The notes beneath the pieces are model-generated. The model saw only the letters and a list, made by a program, of their open reading frames with translations, was not told the origin of the DNA and searched no databases. A stretch of 64,000 nucleotides of DNA from Pseudomonas paraglycinae (GTDB taxonomy: Bacteria; Pseudomonadota; Gammaproteobacteria; Pseudomonadales; Pseudomonadaceae): the NCBI RefSeq assembly GCF_021601625.1, contig NZ_BQHR01000002.1:186001-250000 (forward strand), given 5' to 3'. Below are positions 11,204 through 19,496 of this stretch, piece after piece. The translations under genes were made by a program, and so were the position numbers. Position 1 is the stretch's first letter, and each line of letters opens with the position of its first letter.

Positions 11204-12290
11204 TGTCTTCTCCTTCGACCATGACGGCGGTCAGTGTGAGTGAGCGATCCAGCCGCACGCAGTCGGCCCAGGCGCCGGGTTGCAGGCGCCCGCGTTCGGT
11301 GATGCCGAGATAGTCGGCGGGGAATTGCGAAAGACGTTGCGAGGCCTCGGCGATCGGCAGGCCGATCTTCACCAGATTGCGCAGGGCCTGATCCATGGTC
11401 AGGGTGCTGCCGGCCAGGGTGCCGTCGGGCAGGCGCACGCCGCCCAGGCATTTGGTGACGGTGTGGCTGCCGAGCTTGTACTCGCCATCGGGCATGCCGG
11501 CGGCGGCGGTGGAATCGGTGACGCAGTACAGGCACGGAATCGAGCGCAGGGCCACGCGGATCGCGCCGGGGTGCACGTGCAGCAAGTCCGGAATCAGTTC
11601 GGCGAATTTGGCGTGGGCCAGTGCTGCACCGACGATGCCCGGCTCGCGGTGATGCAGCGGGCTCATGGCGTTGTACAAGTGGGTGAAACTGGTGGCGCCG
11701 GCTTCGAGGGCGGCGACGCCTTCCTCGTAACTGCCGAGGGTGTGGCCGATCTGCATGCGGATGCCACGGCTGCTGAGTTCACGAATCAAGCCGTCATGGC
11801 CGGCGATTTCCGGGGCAATGGTGATCACCCGGATCGGCGCCAGTGCCAGATACTCTTCAACTTCGGCCATCAACGCGGTGTGGGCGAAGTTCGGCTGGGC
11901 GCCGAGTTTGCCGGGATTGATGTACGGGCCTTCGAGGTGAACGCCGAGCACTCGGGCGGCGCCTTTCGGACGCTGTTCGCAGAATTCGCCGACCTCCTTG
12001 AGCACGCTGGCAATCTCGGCACTCGGCGCGGTCATGGTGGTGGCCAGCAGCGAGGTGGTGCCAAAGCGCACGTGGGTCTTGGTGATGGTCTCGAACGCGC
12101 TGGCGCCTTCCATGATGTCCTTGCCGCCACCGCCGTGGACGTGCAGGTCGATGAAACCCGGCAGCAGATACGGCAAGTCATTGGTCGCCGGATCGCAAGG
12201 CACGCCTTCGATCGACACGACTCTGCCGTGTTCGTGGATCAGCCGGCCGCGAATCCAGCCGTCAGCGGTGAGGATGTTGTCTTCAGACAT
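11184..12290 (-). CDS. nagA: N-acetylglucosamine-6-phosphate deacetylase
   Basis: NagA removes acetate from GlcNAc-6-phosphate in the cytoplasm, giving glucosamine-6-phosphate for the next enzyme. The 368-residue amidohydrolase has the metal-binding motif FIDLHVHGGGG near residue 45, GVHLEGP in the middle, and later conserved His (QIGHTLGSYEEG, FTHLYNAMSPLHHR) and Asp (YCVTDSTAAAG) motifs. It begins 30 bases after the GntR gene and overlaps the next gene. Confidence 0.96.
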   Translation of the reverse strand: MSEDNILTADGWIRGRLIHEHGRVVSIEGVPCDPATNDLPYLLPGFIDLHVHGGGGKDIMEGASAFETITKTHVRFGTTSLLATTMTAPSAEIASVLKEVGEFCEQRPKGAARVLGVHLEGPYINPGKLGAQPNFAHTALMAEVEEYLALAPIRVITIAPEIAGHDGLIRELSSRGIRMQIGHTLGSYEEGVAALEAGATSFTHLYNAMSPLHHREPGIVGAALAHAKFAELIPDLLHVHPGAIRVALRSIPCLYCVTDSTAAAGMPDGEYKLGSHTVTKCLGGVRLPDGTLAGSTLTMDQALRNLVKIGLPIAEASQRLSQFPADYLGITERGRLQPGAWADCVRLDRSLTLTAVMVEGEDIDFKNA

Positions 12291-12320
12291 TTCGCTTCTC
12301 TCGTTTGGCCTGGCTGCTGA

Positions 12321-13052
12321 TCAGCGGCGAAGCTCTGCAACAAAGTCGTAGTAGTCGTTGCGGCAATAGGTGTCGGTGACTTCGATCGGCGTGTTGTCTT
12401 CCAGGTAGCCGACCCGGGTCATCAGCAGCATCGCGGTGCCGGGGGCGATGCCGACGAGTGCGGCGAACTCGTCCGAGGCGTTGATCGCCTGGATGTGCTG
12501 CAAGGCGCGCACGATCGGTTTGCCGATGCTGTCGAGGTGTTCGTAGAGGGAATCGCCCACCACCTGTGGCTTGGGCATGATCGAGGCGGGCAGGGTGCTC
12601 ATCTCGATGGCCATCACGGTGTCGTCGGCTTTGCGCAGGCGTTTCATGCGCGCGACCTTGTCGTTCGGCGACAGGCCGAGGCGGATCAGTTCTTCGTGGG
12701 TGGGCAGGGTGATTTCCCGCTCGAGCCATTGCGAGCTGGGCACGAAGCCCTTGAGGCGCAGCATTTCGCTGAAACCCGACAGACGCGACAGCGGTTGTTC
12801 GAGGCGTGGAGTGATGAAGGTGCCGGAACCTTGCAGGCGGCGGATCAGACCTTGATCGAGCAGGACTTCCAGCGCCTTGCGGGCGGTGACCCGGGAAATC
12901 CCCAGCATTTCGCTGAGATTGCGCTCCGACGGCATCGCCTGTTCGGCTTTCCACTGGCCGGCATGGATCGCCGCTTCCAGGTTGCGCGCCAGTTGCAGGT
13001 ACAGCGGCGTCGGCTGGGAGTCGTCAGGGCGCAGGGCGTGGAGGTCGTTCAT
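12321..13052 (-). CDS. nagR: GntR/HutC-family regulator of the GlcNAc operon (NagR/NagQ-like)
   Basis: This 243-residue protein has an N-terminal winged-helix GntR domain (QPTPLYLQLARNLEAAI, LSEMLGISRVTARKAL, QGSGTFI). A C-terminal UTRA effector domain follows, of the type that binds phosphorylated amino sugars in NagR/DasR proteins. It is first in the operon and probably represses it until GlcNAc-6-P or GlcN-6-P accumulates. Matching inverted sites lie in its own promoter. The ATG ending at 13052 is preferred to an upstream extension of 24 codons, which would run into the promoter. Confidence 0.88.
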   Translation of the reverse strand: MNDLHALRPDDSQPTPLYLQLARNLEAAIHAGQWKAEQAMPSERNLSEMLGISRVTARKALEVLLDQGLIRRLQGSGTFITPRLEQPLSRLSGFSEMLRLKGFVPSSQWLEREITLPTHEELIRLGLSPNDKVARMKRLRKADDTVMAIEMSTLPASIMPKPQVVGDSLYEHLDSIGKPIVRALQHIQAINASDEFAALVGIAPGTAMLLMTRVGYLEDNTPIEVTDTYCRNDYYDFVAELRR

Positions 13053-13105
13053 GCAAGGCACTTCCGGAGCTGATATTGGTTTGTTGTCGCTCGCTGTTTC
13101 GGCGA

Positions 13106-13134
13106 AAACTAATACCACTTGCATACCATGTCAA
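13106..13134 (-). promoter_or_regulatory. Candidate nag operon promoter
   Basis: On the minus strand a perfect TTGACA (-35, 13134-13129) is followed after 17 bases by TAGTTT (-10, 13111-13106). The spacer contains the operator-like GTGGTATTAG, so a bound repressor would block polymerase. The hexamers are visible; function is inferred. Confidence 0.55.
13109..13121. promoter_or_regulatory. Candidate NagR operator, proximal copy
   Basis: CTAATACCACTTG is the exact reverse complement of the 13-mer at 13190-13202. It overlaps the promoter spacer of the nag operon. The TGGTAT core resembles known GntR/HutC amino-sugar operators. Confidence 0.55.
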
Positions 13135-13189
13135 CGCAGCGGAAGGGCCTGTAGTCCTTTGGAATCGGGTGTTTCAGGGCGGGTGGCTT

Positions 13190-13202
13190 CAAGTGGTATT
13201 AG
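13190..13202. promoter_or_regulatory. Candidate NagR operator, distal copy
   Basis: CAAGTGGTATTAG mirrors the proximal copy 68 bases away. A third related sequence, AAGTGGTATCAC, lies at 13256-13267. Paired sites at this spacing would allow cooperative or looped repression. Confidence 0.5.
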
Positions 13203-13220
13203 CGGTGGGCTATGGAAAGC

Positions 13221-13299
13221 AAAAGATCGCCGTCTGCGGCAGTTCTGGCGGGTGAAAGTGGTATCACCGTTCAGACGTTGCCGCAGGCTGCGATCTTTT
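13221..13299. repeat. Imperfect long inverted repeat, AAAAGATCGC type
   Basis: AAAAGATCGCCGTCTGCGGC (13221-13240) matches the reverse complement of 13280-13299 at 18 of 20 positions. The unit resembles a common dispersed repeat of fluorescent pseudomonads. It may also terminate the L,D-transpeptidase transcript coming from the right. Confidence 0.55.
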
Positions 13300-13382
13300 T
13301 GATTTATTTTTTGCGGGCGACCAATGGTCGGGAGAAGGGCCGTTTTGCGGCCCCTCGGGAGCGTGCTCTCTGGATGACAGAG

Positions 13383-13898
13383 TCAGGGGCGGATTTCGAT
13401 CATCGTGCCGTCCGGCACCAGGTTCCAGACTTCGCGCATGTCAACGTTGCGCATGGCGATGCAGCCATCGGTCCAGTCCAGGGTATGGAACAGTTGTTCC
13501 GGGTTGTCCTCGGAGTCCGGCGTGCCGTGGATCATGATCATGCCGCCAGGCTCGACGCCTTCGCGGCGGGCGCGGGCGGAGTCGCTGATGTTCGGGTAGG
13601 AGATGTGCATCGACAGGTTGAATTTGTCGCTGGTCTTGCGCCAGTCGATCCAATAGAAACCTTCCGGTGTGCGCTTGTCGCCCTCAATCAGCTTCGGGCC
13701 TTTTTTCGCGCCCTTGCCCAAGGAAATGCGATAGCTCTTGAGTGGCTTGCCGTCGGCGATCAACTGCAGTTGATGGGCCGATTTGAGCACCAGTACTTTT
13801 TCGATGAGCGGGGTGTTCGAAGGCGTCACGGTGGTCACGAATGACGCTTGGGAGACGGTGACGAACGACAGGCAGAACAGGGCAAGCAACCAGCGCAT
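13383..13898 (-). CDS. L,D-transpeptidase (YkuD) family, periplasmic
   Basis: The 171-residue protein starts with a signal peptide (MRWLLALFCLSFVTVSQA). A YkuD domain follows, with the catalytic motif split as MIMIHGTPD and DWTDGCIAMRN, so the nucleophile Cys and the upstream His are both present. Family members cross-link peptidoglycan stems or attach proteins to them. The substrate of this one cannot be told. It is a single gene bounded by intergenic DNA on both sides. Confidence 0.9.
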   Translation of the reverse strand: MRWLLALFCLSFVTVSQASFVTTVTPSNTPLIEKVLVLKSAHQLQLIADGKPLKSYRISLGKGAKKGPKLIEGDKRTPEGFYWIDWRKTSDKFNLSMHISYPNISDSARARREGVEPGGMIMIHGTPDSEDNPEQLFHTLDWTDGCIAMRNVDMREVWNLVPDGTMIEIRP

Positions 13899-14000
13899 TG
13901 AAACGATTCCCCAGAAATGAAGCAGATACTTTATTTATAGATAGTGTGCAGGCGCTGTCGCGTGCTGCGTTAGCCGGTTATCGGCCGGCCGCCGTCGAAA

Positions 14001-14552
14001 TCAAGTAATGGCCGGTTGGGCGAGCGGCGGAATCGATTCGGAGCGAACCGGATAGACCTCGACGCGCCGGTCAGCGAAGAAACATTCCAAAGTACGGCCC
14101 ACCGTACGGAAAGCCAGCTCGTCCCACGGAATGTCTTCCTCGTCGAACAGTTGCACTTCCAGGCTTTCGGGGCCGGCGGCGAAGTCCAGATCCGCCAGCT
14201 CGGCGCGGAAAAACACATGCACCTGACTGATATGTGGCACGTCGATCAGGGTGTAGATGCTCAGGTTGCGCACCCGGGCGCAGGCTTCCTCGGCGGTTTC
14301 GCGAATGGCGGCCTGTTCGATGGTCTCGCCGTTCTCCATGAACCCGGCGGGCAGCGTCCAGTAACCGAGGCGTGGCTCGATGGCGCGGCGGCACAGCAGG
14401 ACTTTGGTGCCCCAGGTCGGCACGCAACCGGCCACGATATTGGGGTTCTGGTAGTGAATCGTCTGACAGCTGTCGCAGACGAATCGCAGCCGCGAGTCGC
14501 CTTCGGGAATGCGCTGGGTCACCGGGTTGCCGCACTGGCTGCAAAATTTCAT
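14001..14552 (-). CDS. NUDIX hydrolase with N-terminal zinc ribbon
   Basis: This 183-residue protein begins MKFCSQCGNP, and a second CxxC (CDSCQT) near residue 30 completes a zinc ribbon. A NUDIX box, GFMENGETIEQAAIRETAEE, follows in mid-protein. The architecture recalls the NudC/YjgX-like group that hydrolyses nucleoside diphosphate derivatives such as NAD(H), but it is shorter than NudC and the substrate is unknown. The ATG ending at 14552 places the zinc ribbon at the N-terminus. It is divergent from a second NUDIX gene. Confidence 0.87.
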   Translation of the reverse strand: MKFCSQCGNPVTQRIPEGDSRLRFVCDSCQTIHYQNPNIVAGCVPTWGTKVLLCRRAIEPRLGYWTLPAGFMENGETIEQAAIRETAEEACARVRNLSIYTLIDVPHISQVHVFFRAELADLDFAAGPESLEVQLFDEEDIPWDELAFRTVGRTLECFFADRRVEVYPVRSESIPPLAQPAIT

Positions 14553-14699
14553 GCTGGGGTTCCTGAATGCTGCGCCTATCTTGGCGTGCAGCGGTGTCAG
14601 TCGGCAAGTTGTCGTTTCGCGACATGACCGCCGTTCGGGGCTTGGGCGGTCGCAATGATTGGTGCATGATGCAGGGTAAGGCACCGATCGAGAACACTT

Positions 14700-15299
14700 A
14701 TGCTGGACGAGCTACTGCACCGGGTAAGCAATCACACGCCGCGCACGCTGGAGACCGACACGCGTTTCCCCGAGGCCGCTGTCCTGGTGCCGATTACTCG
14801 CAGTGACGAACCCGAACTTGTCCTCACCCTGCGCGCCAGCGGGCTCTCGACCCACGGCGGCGAAGTCGCCTTCCCCGGAGGACGACGCGATCCCGAAGAC
14901 CCGGACCTGGTGTTTACCGCGCTGCGTGAAGCCGAAGAGGAAATCGGCCTGCCGCCAGGACTGGTCGAAGTGATCGGTCCGCTCAGCCCGCTGATCTCCC
15001 TGCATGGCATCAAGGTCACGCCGTATGTCGGGGTGATTCCCGATTTTGTCGAATACCAGGCCAATGATGCCGAGATCGCTGCGGTGTTCAGTGTGCCGCT
15101 GGAGTTCTTCCGCAAGGATCCGCGCGAACACACCCATCGCATCGACTATCAGGGTCGCAGTTGGTACGTGCCGAGCTACCGTTACGGCGAATACAAGATC
15201 TGGGGGCTGACGGCGATCATGATCGTCGAGTTGATCAACCTGCTCTATGACGCCAAAATCTGCCTGCATCAGCCGCCTAAAAGCTTCATCAATACCTGA
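14700..15299 (+). CDS. NUDIX hydrolase, CoA pyrophosphatase type
   Basis: The 199-residue protein carries [20 protein letters not shown] followed by REAEEEIGL. This is the extended NUDIX box characteristic of the coenzyme A pyrophosphatase (NudL/PCD1) group, which cleaves CoA to phosphopantetheine and adenosine 3',5'-bisphosphate. The catalytic Glu residues of REAEEEIG are intact. It heads a set of plus-strand genes: carbonic anhydrase, DUF1289, VUT transporter. Confidence 0.9.
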   Translation: MLDELLHRVSNHTPRTLETDTRFPEAAVLVPITRSDEPELVLTLRASGLSTHGGEVAFPGGRRDPEDPDLVFTALREAEEEIGLPPGLVEVIGPLSPLISLHGIKVTPYVGVIPDFVEYQANDAEIAAVFSVPLEFFRKDPREHTHRIDYQGRSWYVPSYRYGEYKIWGLTAIMIVELINLLYDAKICLHQPPKSFINT

Positions 15300-15346
15300 A
15301 GCCATCGCTCGAATGGCCAGCCATCGTGAGCTCTGAGGAAAACAAG

Positions 15347-15871
15347 ATGAAATACCGCCTGGGCGACGCCCGTGTCGAAACCCATCCGCAGAGCTGGGTC
15401 GCCCCCAATGCCGTGCTGGTGGGCAAGGTCAAACTGGAAGAGGGCGCCAACGTCTGGTTCAACGCCGTGTTGCGCGGCGACAACGAACTGATCCTGATTG
15501 GCAAGAACAGCAACGTGCAGGACGGCACGGTGATGCACACCGACATGGGCTATCCGTTGACCATCGGCACCGGCGTGACCATCGGCCACAACGCCATGCT
15601 CCACGGCTGCACGGTCGGCGACTACAGCCTGATCGGCATCAACGCCGTCATCCTCAACGGCGCGAAAATCGGCAAGAACTGCATCATCGGCGCCAATTCG
15701 CTGATCGGCGAAGGCAAGGAAATTCCTGACGGTTCGCTGGTGATGGGCTCGCCGGGCAAGGTCGTGCGCGAACTCACCGAGCCGCAGAAGAAGATGCTCG
15801 AAGCCAGTGCCGCGCACTATGTGCATAACTCCCAGCGCTATGCGCGCGATCTGGTCGAGCAGGAAGAATGA
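15347..15871 (+). CDS. Gamma-class carbonic anhydrase family protein (YrdA-like)
   Basis: This 174-residue protein is a left-handed beta-helix of hexapeptide repeats ([39 protein letters not shown]). Zinc-ligand histidines are visible in TVMHTD and IGHNAMLHG. The family is named after gamma carbonic anhydrases, but YrdA-type members may lack that activity. The ATG at 15347 is chosen because GAGG lies eight bases upstream; a GTG at 15326 is possible but less well placed. Its stop overlaps the DUF1289 start by 4 bases. Confidence 0.9.
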   Translation: MKYRLGDARVETHPQSWVAPNAVLVGKVKLEEGANVWFNAVLRGDNELILIGKNSNVQDGTVMHTDMGYPLTIGTGVTIGHNAMLHGCTVGDYSLIGINAVILNGAKIGKNCIIGANSLIGEGKEIPDGSLVMGSPGKVVRELTEPQKKMLEASAAHYVHNSQRYARDLVEQEE

Positions 15872-16083
15872 CAACCCCGGAAAGACCTGTCGCCTCGCCG
15901 TGCGTGAGCATTTGCGCGCTGGACGAAGACGACATTTGCACCGGTTGCCAGCGTACGGTCGAGGAGATCACTCGCTGGAGCCGGATGACGAATGATGAAC
16001 GCCGGGTTGTCCTCGGGCTCTGTCATGAGCGGGCGAAGGCCAGTGGCCTGGTCTGGATGATCGGCAAAACGCCAGGGCAATAA
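15868..16083 (+). CDS. DUF1289 family protein
   Basis: A 71-residue protein with four conserved cysteines in [19 protein letters not shown], followed by an acidic-basic helical region ([15 protein letters not shown]). The Cys pattern suggests metal or Fe-S binding, but no function is established. The ATGA overlap with the carbonic anhydrase gene indicates coupled translation. Confidence 0.88.
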   Translation: MTTPERPVASPCVSICALDEDDICTGCQRTVEEITRWSRMTNDERRVVLGLCHERAKASGLVWMIGKTPGQ

Positions 16084-16147
16084 CCGATTTGATTGGCGTG
16101 ATCGAAGGGCTGAAGTAACCTGTGCGCCAAATTGACAGGTCACGCCC

Positions 16148-16615
16148 ATGATTTTCCTCATCGCCTACATCAGCAGCGTCGTGCTGATCAACTTCGCTTT
16201 CTCTACCGCGCCGCACCTGGACATCATCTGGTCGGCCTGGGGTGGGCTGGTGTTCGTGCTGCGCGACATGGTGCAAATCCGCTTCGGCCACGGCGCGATT
16301 GTGGCGATGCTGGCGGCGCTGGTGCTGTCCTATGTCACGTCCGATCCGTCGATTGCACTGGCCAGCGCCACGGCATTCGCGGTCTCCGAGTGCATCGACT
16401 GGCTGGTGTTCACCATCACCAAGCGCCCGTTGCGCGACCGCTTGTGGATCAGCTCGGCGCTGAGCATTCCCCTCGATACCTTCATCTTCTTCGGCATGAT
16501 CGACCTGCTGACGCCGCCGGTGCTCATCACCGCGCTGGCCTCGAAGTTCGCAGGTGTGACTGCGGTCTGGCTGATCATGGCCTGGCGCGAACGCAAACAG
16601 GCTGTCGCCGGCTGA
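16148..16615 (+). CDS. VUT/YhhQ-like membrane protein (possible queuosine-precursor transporter)
   Basis: The 155-residue protein is almost entirely hydrophobic, with about five or six membrane segments starting MIFLIAYISSVVLINFAF and ending in a basic tail (WRERKQAVAG). The internal stretch SECIDWLVFTITKRPLRDR resembles the VUT (vitamin uptake transporter) family that includes the queuosine precursor carrier YhhQ. It is shorter than YhhQ. A short 6-bp hairpin precedes the start (ACCTGT...ACAGGT), but I cannot match it to a known riboswitch. Confidence 0.65.
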   Translation: MIFLIAYISSVVLINFAFSTAPHLDIIWSAWGGLVFVLRDMVQIRFGHGAIVAMLAALVLSYVTSDPSIALASATAFAVSECIDWLVFTITKRPLRDRLWISSALSIPLDTFIFFGMIDLLTPPVLITALASKFAGVTAVWLIMAWRERKQAVAG

Positions 16616-16636
16616 AGCCAAACCCTCAGGTTCATG

Positions 16637-16670
16637 TAAAATGCCGCGCTTTCTCCCCATGGAAAGCGCG
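16637..16670 (+). promoter_or_regulatory. Candidate purT promoter and 5' leader hairpin
   Basis: A -10-like TAAAAT lies at about 16637-16642, directly followed by a 9-bp perfect hairpin: CGCGCTTTC (16645-16653) with GAAAGCGCG (16662-16670). The hairpin would sit at the very 5' end of the purT transcript. No T-run follows, so it is not an obvious terminator. Confidence 0.4.
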
Positions 16671-16715
16671 TCTGGCGTTGCTTTCCTCGATGATCCGCTT
16701 CTTTGAGGACCTGAG

Positions 16716-17897
16716 ATGACCCGTATCGGAACTCCATTGTCGCCGACCGCGACCCGCGTATTGCTGTGTGGCTGTGGTGAGTTGGGCAAAGAAGTGGTGA
16801 TCGAGCTGCAACGCCTGGGCGTTGAAGTGATCGCCGTTGACCGTTACGCCAATGCGCCGGCCATGCAGGTTGCCCATCGCAGCCACGTGATCAACATGCT
16901 CGACGGCGCCGCCCTGCGTGCAGTGATCGAAGCCGAGAAGCCGCACTTCATCGTGCCGGAAATCGAAGCCATCGCCACCGCGACTCTGGTCGAACTGGAA
17001 GCCGAAGGCTTCACCGTGATCCCGACCGCTCGCGCCGCGCAACTGACCATGAACCGCGAAGGTATCCGTCGCCTGGCCGCCGAAGAGCTGGACCTGCCGA
17101 CTTCGCCGTACCACTTCGCCGACACCTTCGAGGATTACAGCAAGGCCGTTCAGGACCTGGGTTTCCCATGCGTCGTAAAACCGGTGATGAGTTCGTCGGG
17201 CAAGGGCCAGAGCCTGCTGCGCAGCGTCGATGACGTGCAGAAAGCCTGGGATTACGCCCAAGAGGGCGGTCGCGCCGGCAAAGGTCGCGTGATCATCGAA
17301 GGTTTCATCGATTTCGACTACGAAATCACTCTGCTGACCGTGCGTCACGTCGGCGGCACGACGTTCTGTGCGCCGGTCGGCCACCGTCAGGAGAAGGGCG
17401 ACTATCAGGAATCCTGGCAGCCACAGGCCATGAGCCCGGTGGCGCTGGCTGAATCCGAGCGTGTAGCCAAAGCCGTGACCGAAGCGTTGGGCGGTCGTGG
17501 TCTGTTCGGCGTCGAGCTGTTCATCAAGGGCGATCAGGTGTGGTTCAGTGAAGTGTCGCCACGTCCACACGACACCGGTCTGGTAACCCTGATTTCCCAG
17601 GACCTGTCGCAGTTCGCCCTGCACGCCCGTGCGATCCTCGGCCTGCCGGTGCCACTGATCCGTCAGTTCGGCCCATCGGCTTCGGCGGTGATTCTGGTGG
17701 AAGGCCAGTCGACCCAGACCGCATTCGCCAACCTCGGCGCTGCACTGAGCGAACCGGATACCGCGCTACGTCTGTTCGGCAAGCCTGAAGTCAATGGTCA
17801 GCGTCGCATGGGTGTTGCACTGGCCCGTGACGAGTCGATTGAAGCCGCTCGCGCCAAGGCGACCCGTGCTTCTCAGGCGGTCGTTGTAGAGCTGTAA
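16716..17897 (+). CDS. purT: Formate-dependent phosphoribosylglycinamide formyltransferase (GAR transformylase 2)
   Basis: PurT uses formate and ATP to formylate GAR, an alternative to folate-dependent PurN, in the third step of purine synthesis. The 393-residue ATP-grasp enzyme shows the N-terminal fold [20 protein letters not shown], the ATP-binding stretch [14 protein letters not shown], and the Mg-site region [14 protein letters not shown]. Length equals the usual family length. It works in the same pathway as purL, 15 kb away. Confidence 0.97.
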   Translation: MTRIGTPLSPTATRVLLCGCGELGKEVVIELQRLGVEVIAVDRYANAPAMQVAHRSHVINMLDGAALRAVIEAEKPHFIVPEIEAIATATLVELEAEGFTVIPTARAAQLTMNREGIRRLAAEELDLPTSPYHFADTFEDYSKAVQDLGFPCVVKPVMSSSGKGQSLLRSVDDVQKAWDYAQEGGRAGKGRVIIEGFIDFDYEITLLTVRHVGGTTFCAPVGHRQEKGDYQESWQPQAMSPVALAESERVAKAVTEALGGRGLFGVELFIKGDQVWFSEVSPRPHDTGLVTLISQDLSQFALHARAILGLPVPLIRQFGPSASAVILVEGQSTQTAFANLGAALSEPDTALRLFGKPEVNGQRRMGVALARDESIEAARAKATRASQAVVVEL

Positions 17898-17906
17898 TCT
17901 CGCAAC

Positions 17907-17939
17907 CTGATCGCTCCCGCATCGGGCGGGAGCGATCAG
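17907..17939. terminator. Bidirectional terminator between purT and MFS gene
   Basis: CTGATCGCTCCCGC (17907-17920) and GCGGGAGCGATCAG (17926-17939) form a perfect 14-bp stem with a 5-base loop between two convergent genes. Confidence 0.8.
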
Positions 17940-17944
17940 GGCAT

Positions 17945-19261
17945 TTACGACACCTGATTCAAATCGTTATTACGCGTTTCCTTCAGGCACAGCACAGCGA
18001 TCAAGCTGAGCACCGCGGCCGCCGACACATACCCGCCGACGTAACTCAAACCACCCATCGCCACCAGTTTCTGCGCGAAGAACGGCGCCGCTGAGGCTCC
18101 GACAATGCCGCCGAGGTTGTAGGCTGCCGATGCACCGGTATACCGGACATGCGTCGGAAACAGTTCCGGCAGCAGCGCACCCATCGGGGCGAATGTCACC
18201 CCCATCAGAAACAGCTCGATGCACAGGAACAGCGCCACGCCCCAGGTCGATCCCTGAGTCAGCAGCGGCTCCATCAGAAACCCGGAGAGAATTGCCAACA
18301 CACCGCCGACGATCAGCACCGGCTTGCGCCCGTAACGGTCACTTGCCCACGCCGACAAAGGCGTGGCAGCCGCCATGAACAGCACCGCAAAGCACAGCAG
18401 CCCGAGGAATGTCTCGCGGCTGTAACCCAATGTGGATACGCCGTAGCTCAGGGAAAACACCGTCGAGATGTAGAACAGTGCGTAGCAGACCACCATGGCG
18501 GCGGCGCCCAGCAGCGTCGGTGCCCAGTATTGGCTGAACAGCTCGACCAGCGGAACTTTCACTCGCTCCTGACGGGCGATGGCATTGGCGAACACCGGGG
18601 TTTCGTGGAGTTTGAGGCGCACGTACAGCCCGACCATCACCAGCACGGCGCTGAGCAGGAACGGAATCCGCCAGCCCCAGCTGCGGAACTGTTCGTCATT
18701 GAGCGTCATGGCCAAGGACAGGAACAGACCATTGGCGGCCAGAAAGCCAATCGAAGGGCCGAGCTGCGGGAACATGCCGAACCACGCCCGTTTACCTTTC
18801 GGGGCGTTTTCGGTGGCCAGCAGCGCCGCGCCGCCCCATTCGCCACCCAATCCCAGGCCCTGGCCGAAGCGCAGCACGCAAAGCAGGATCGGCGCCCAGG
18901 CCCCGATGCTGTCGTAACCCGGCAGCACGCCGATCAGCGTGGTGCAGACACCCATCAGCAGCAGCGAAGCCACCAAGGTCGATTTGCGCCCGATCCGGTC
19001 ACCGAAGTGGCCGAACAGCGCCGAACCCAATGGTCGGGCGAGGAAGGCGATGCCGAAGGTCAGGAATGCCGAGAGCATCTGCGCCGTGCCGGAAGTCTGC
19101 GGGAAAAACACCGGCCCGATCACCAGCGCAGCGGCGGTGGCGTAGACGTAGAAATCGTAGAACTCGATGGCCGTGCCGATGAAGCTCGCCGTGGCCACGC
19201 GGGTGGCGGAGTTGGTCGGTTGGGCAGGCGTGGTGTCGCTGTAAGCGGTACTGGTCGTCAT
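17945..19261 (-). CDS. MFS transporter, metabolite:H+ symporter (MHS) type
   Basis: This 438-residue inner-membrane protein has 12 predicted membrane segments. It carries the MHS-family signatures ASFIGTAIEFYDFYVYATAA near the N-terminus and GHFGDRIGRKSTL in the first cytoplasmic loop, as in ShiA, ProP and citrate carriers. The substrate cannot be read from sequence. The ATG ending at 19261 is chosen over an upstream extension of seven codons. It has no co-directional neighbour close by. Confidence 0.9.
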   Translation of the reverse strand: MTTSTAYSDTTPAQPTNSATRVATASFIGTAIEFYDFYVYATAAALVIGPVFFPQTSGTAQMLSAFLTFGIAFLARPLGSALFGHFGDRIGRKSTLVASLLLMGVCTTLIGVLPGYDSIGAWAPILLCVLRFGQGLGLGGEWGGAALLATENAPKGKRAWFGMFPQLGPSIGFLAANGLFLSLAMTLNDEQFRSWGWRIPFLLSAVLVMVGLYVRLKLHETPVFANAIARQERVKVPLVELFSQYWAPTLLGAAAMVVCYALFYISTVFSLSYGVSTLGYSRETFLGLLCFAVLFMAAATPLSAWASDRYGRKPVLIVGGVLAILSGFLMEPLLTQGSTWGVALFLCIELFLMGVTFAPMGALLPELFPTHVRYTGASAAYNLGGIVGASAAPFFAQKLVAMGGLSYVGGYVSAAAVLSLIAVLCLKETRNNDLNQVS

Positions 19262-19496
19262 GCGGTGATCCCTGACAGTCATGAGCTCCGTTGGAGCGAA
19301 TTATTATGGTCGAACACCCAGGGATGTGGGATGAGGCGCGATCGCTGCTTCAGGTAGGAACAGTCGTCGGTGTGATGCGGATATTGCCAATGAACCGGCC
19401 GGAATTTGTCGGGTGCGGGGTAAGCACGCGGTTCGGCGGGGCTTGGGTAAGCACCGCGATTATAGGAAGGTGGCTAACGATTGAACAAGGGGCTGT

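Noticed and set aside
16083-16148. Hairpin before the VUT gene considered as a preQ1 riboswitch
   Set aside because: Only a 6-bp stem is visible and the conserved preQ1 aptamer bases are not recognisable.
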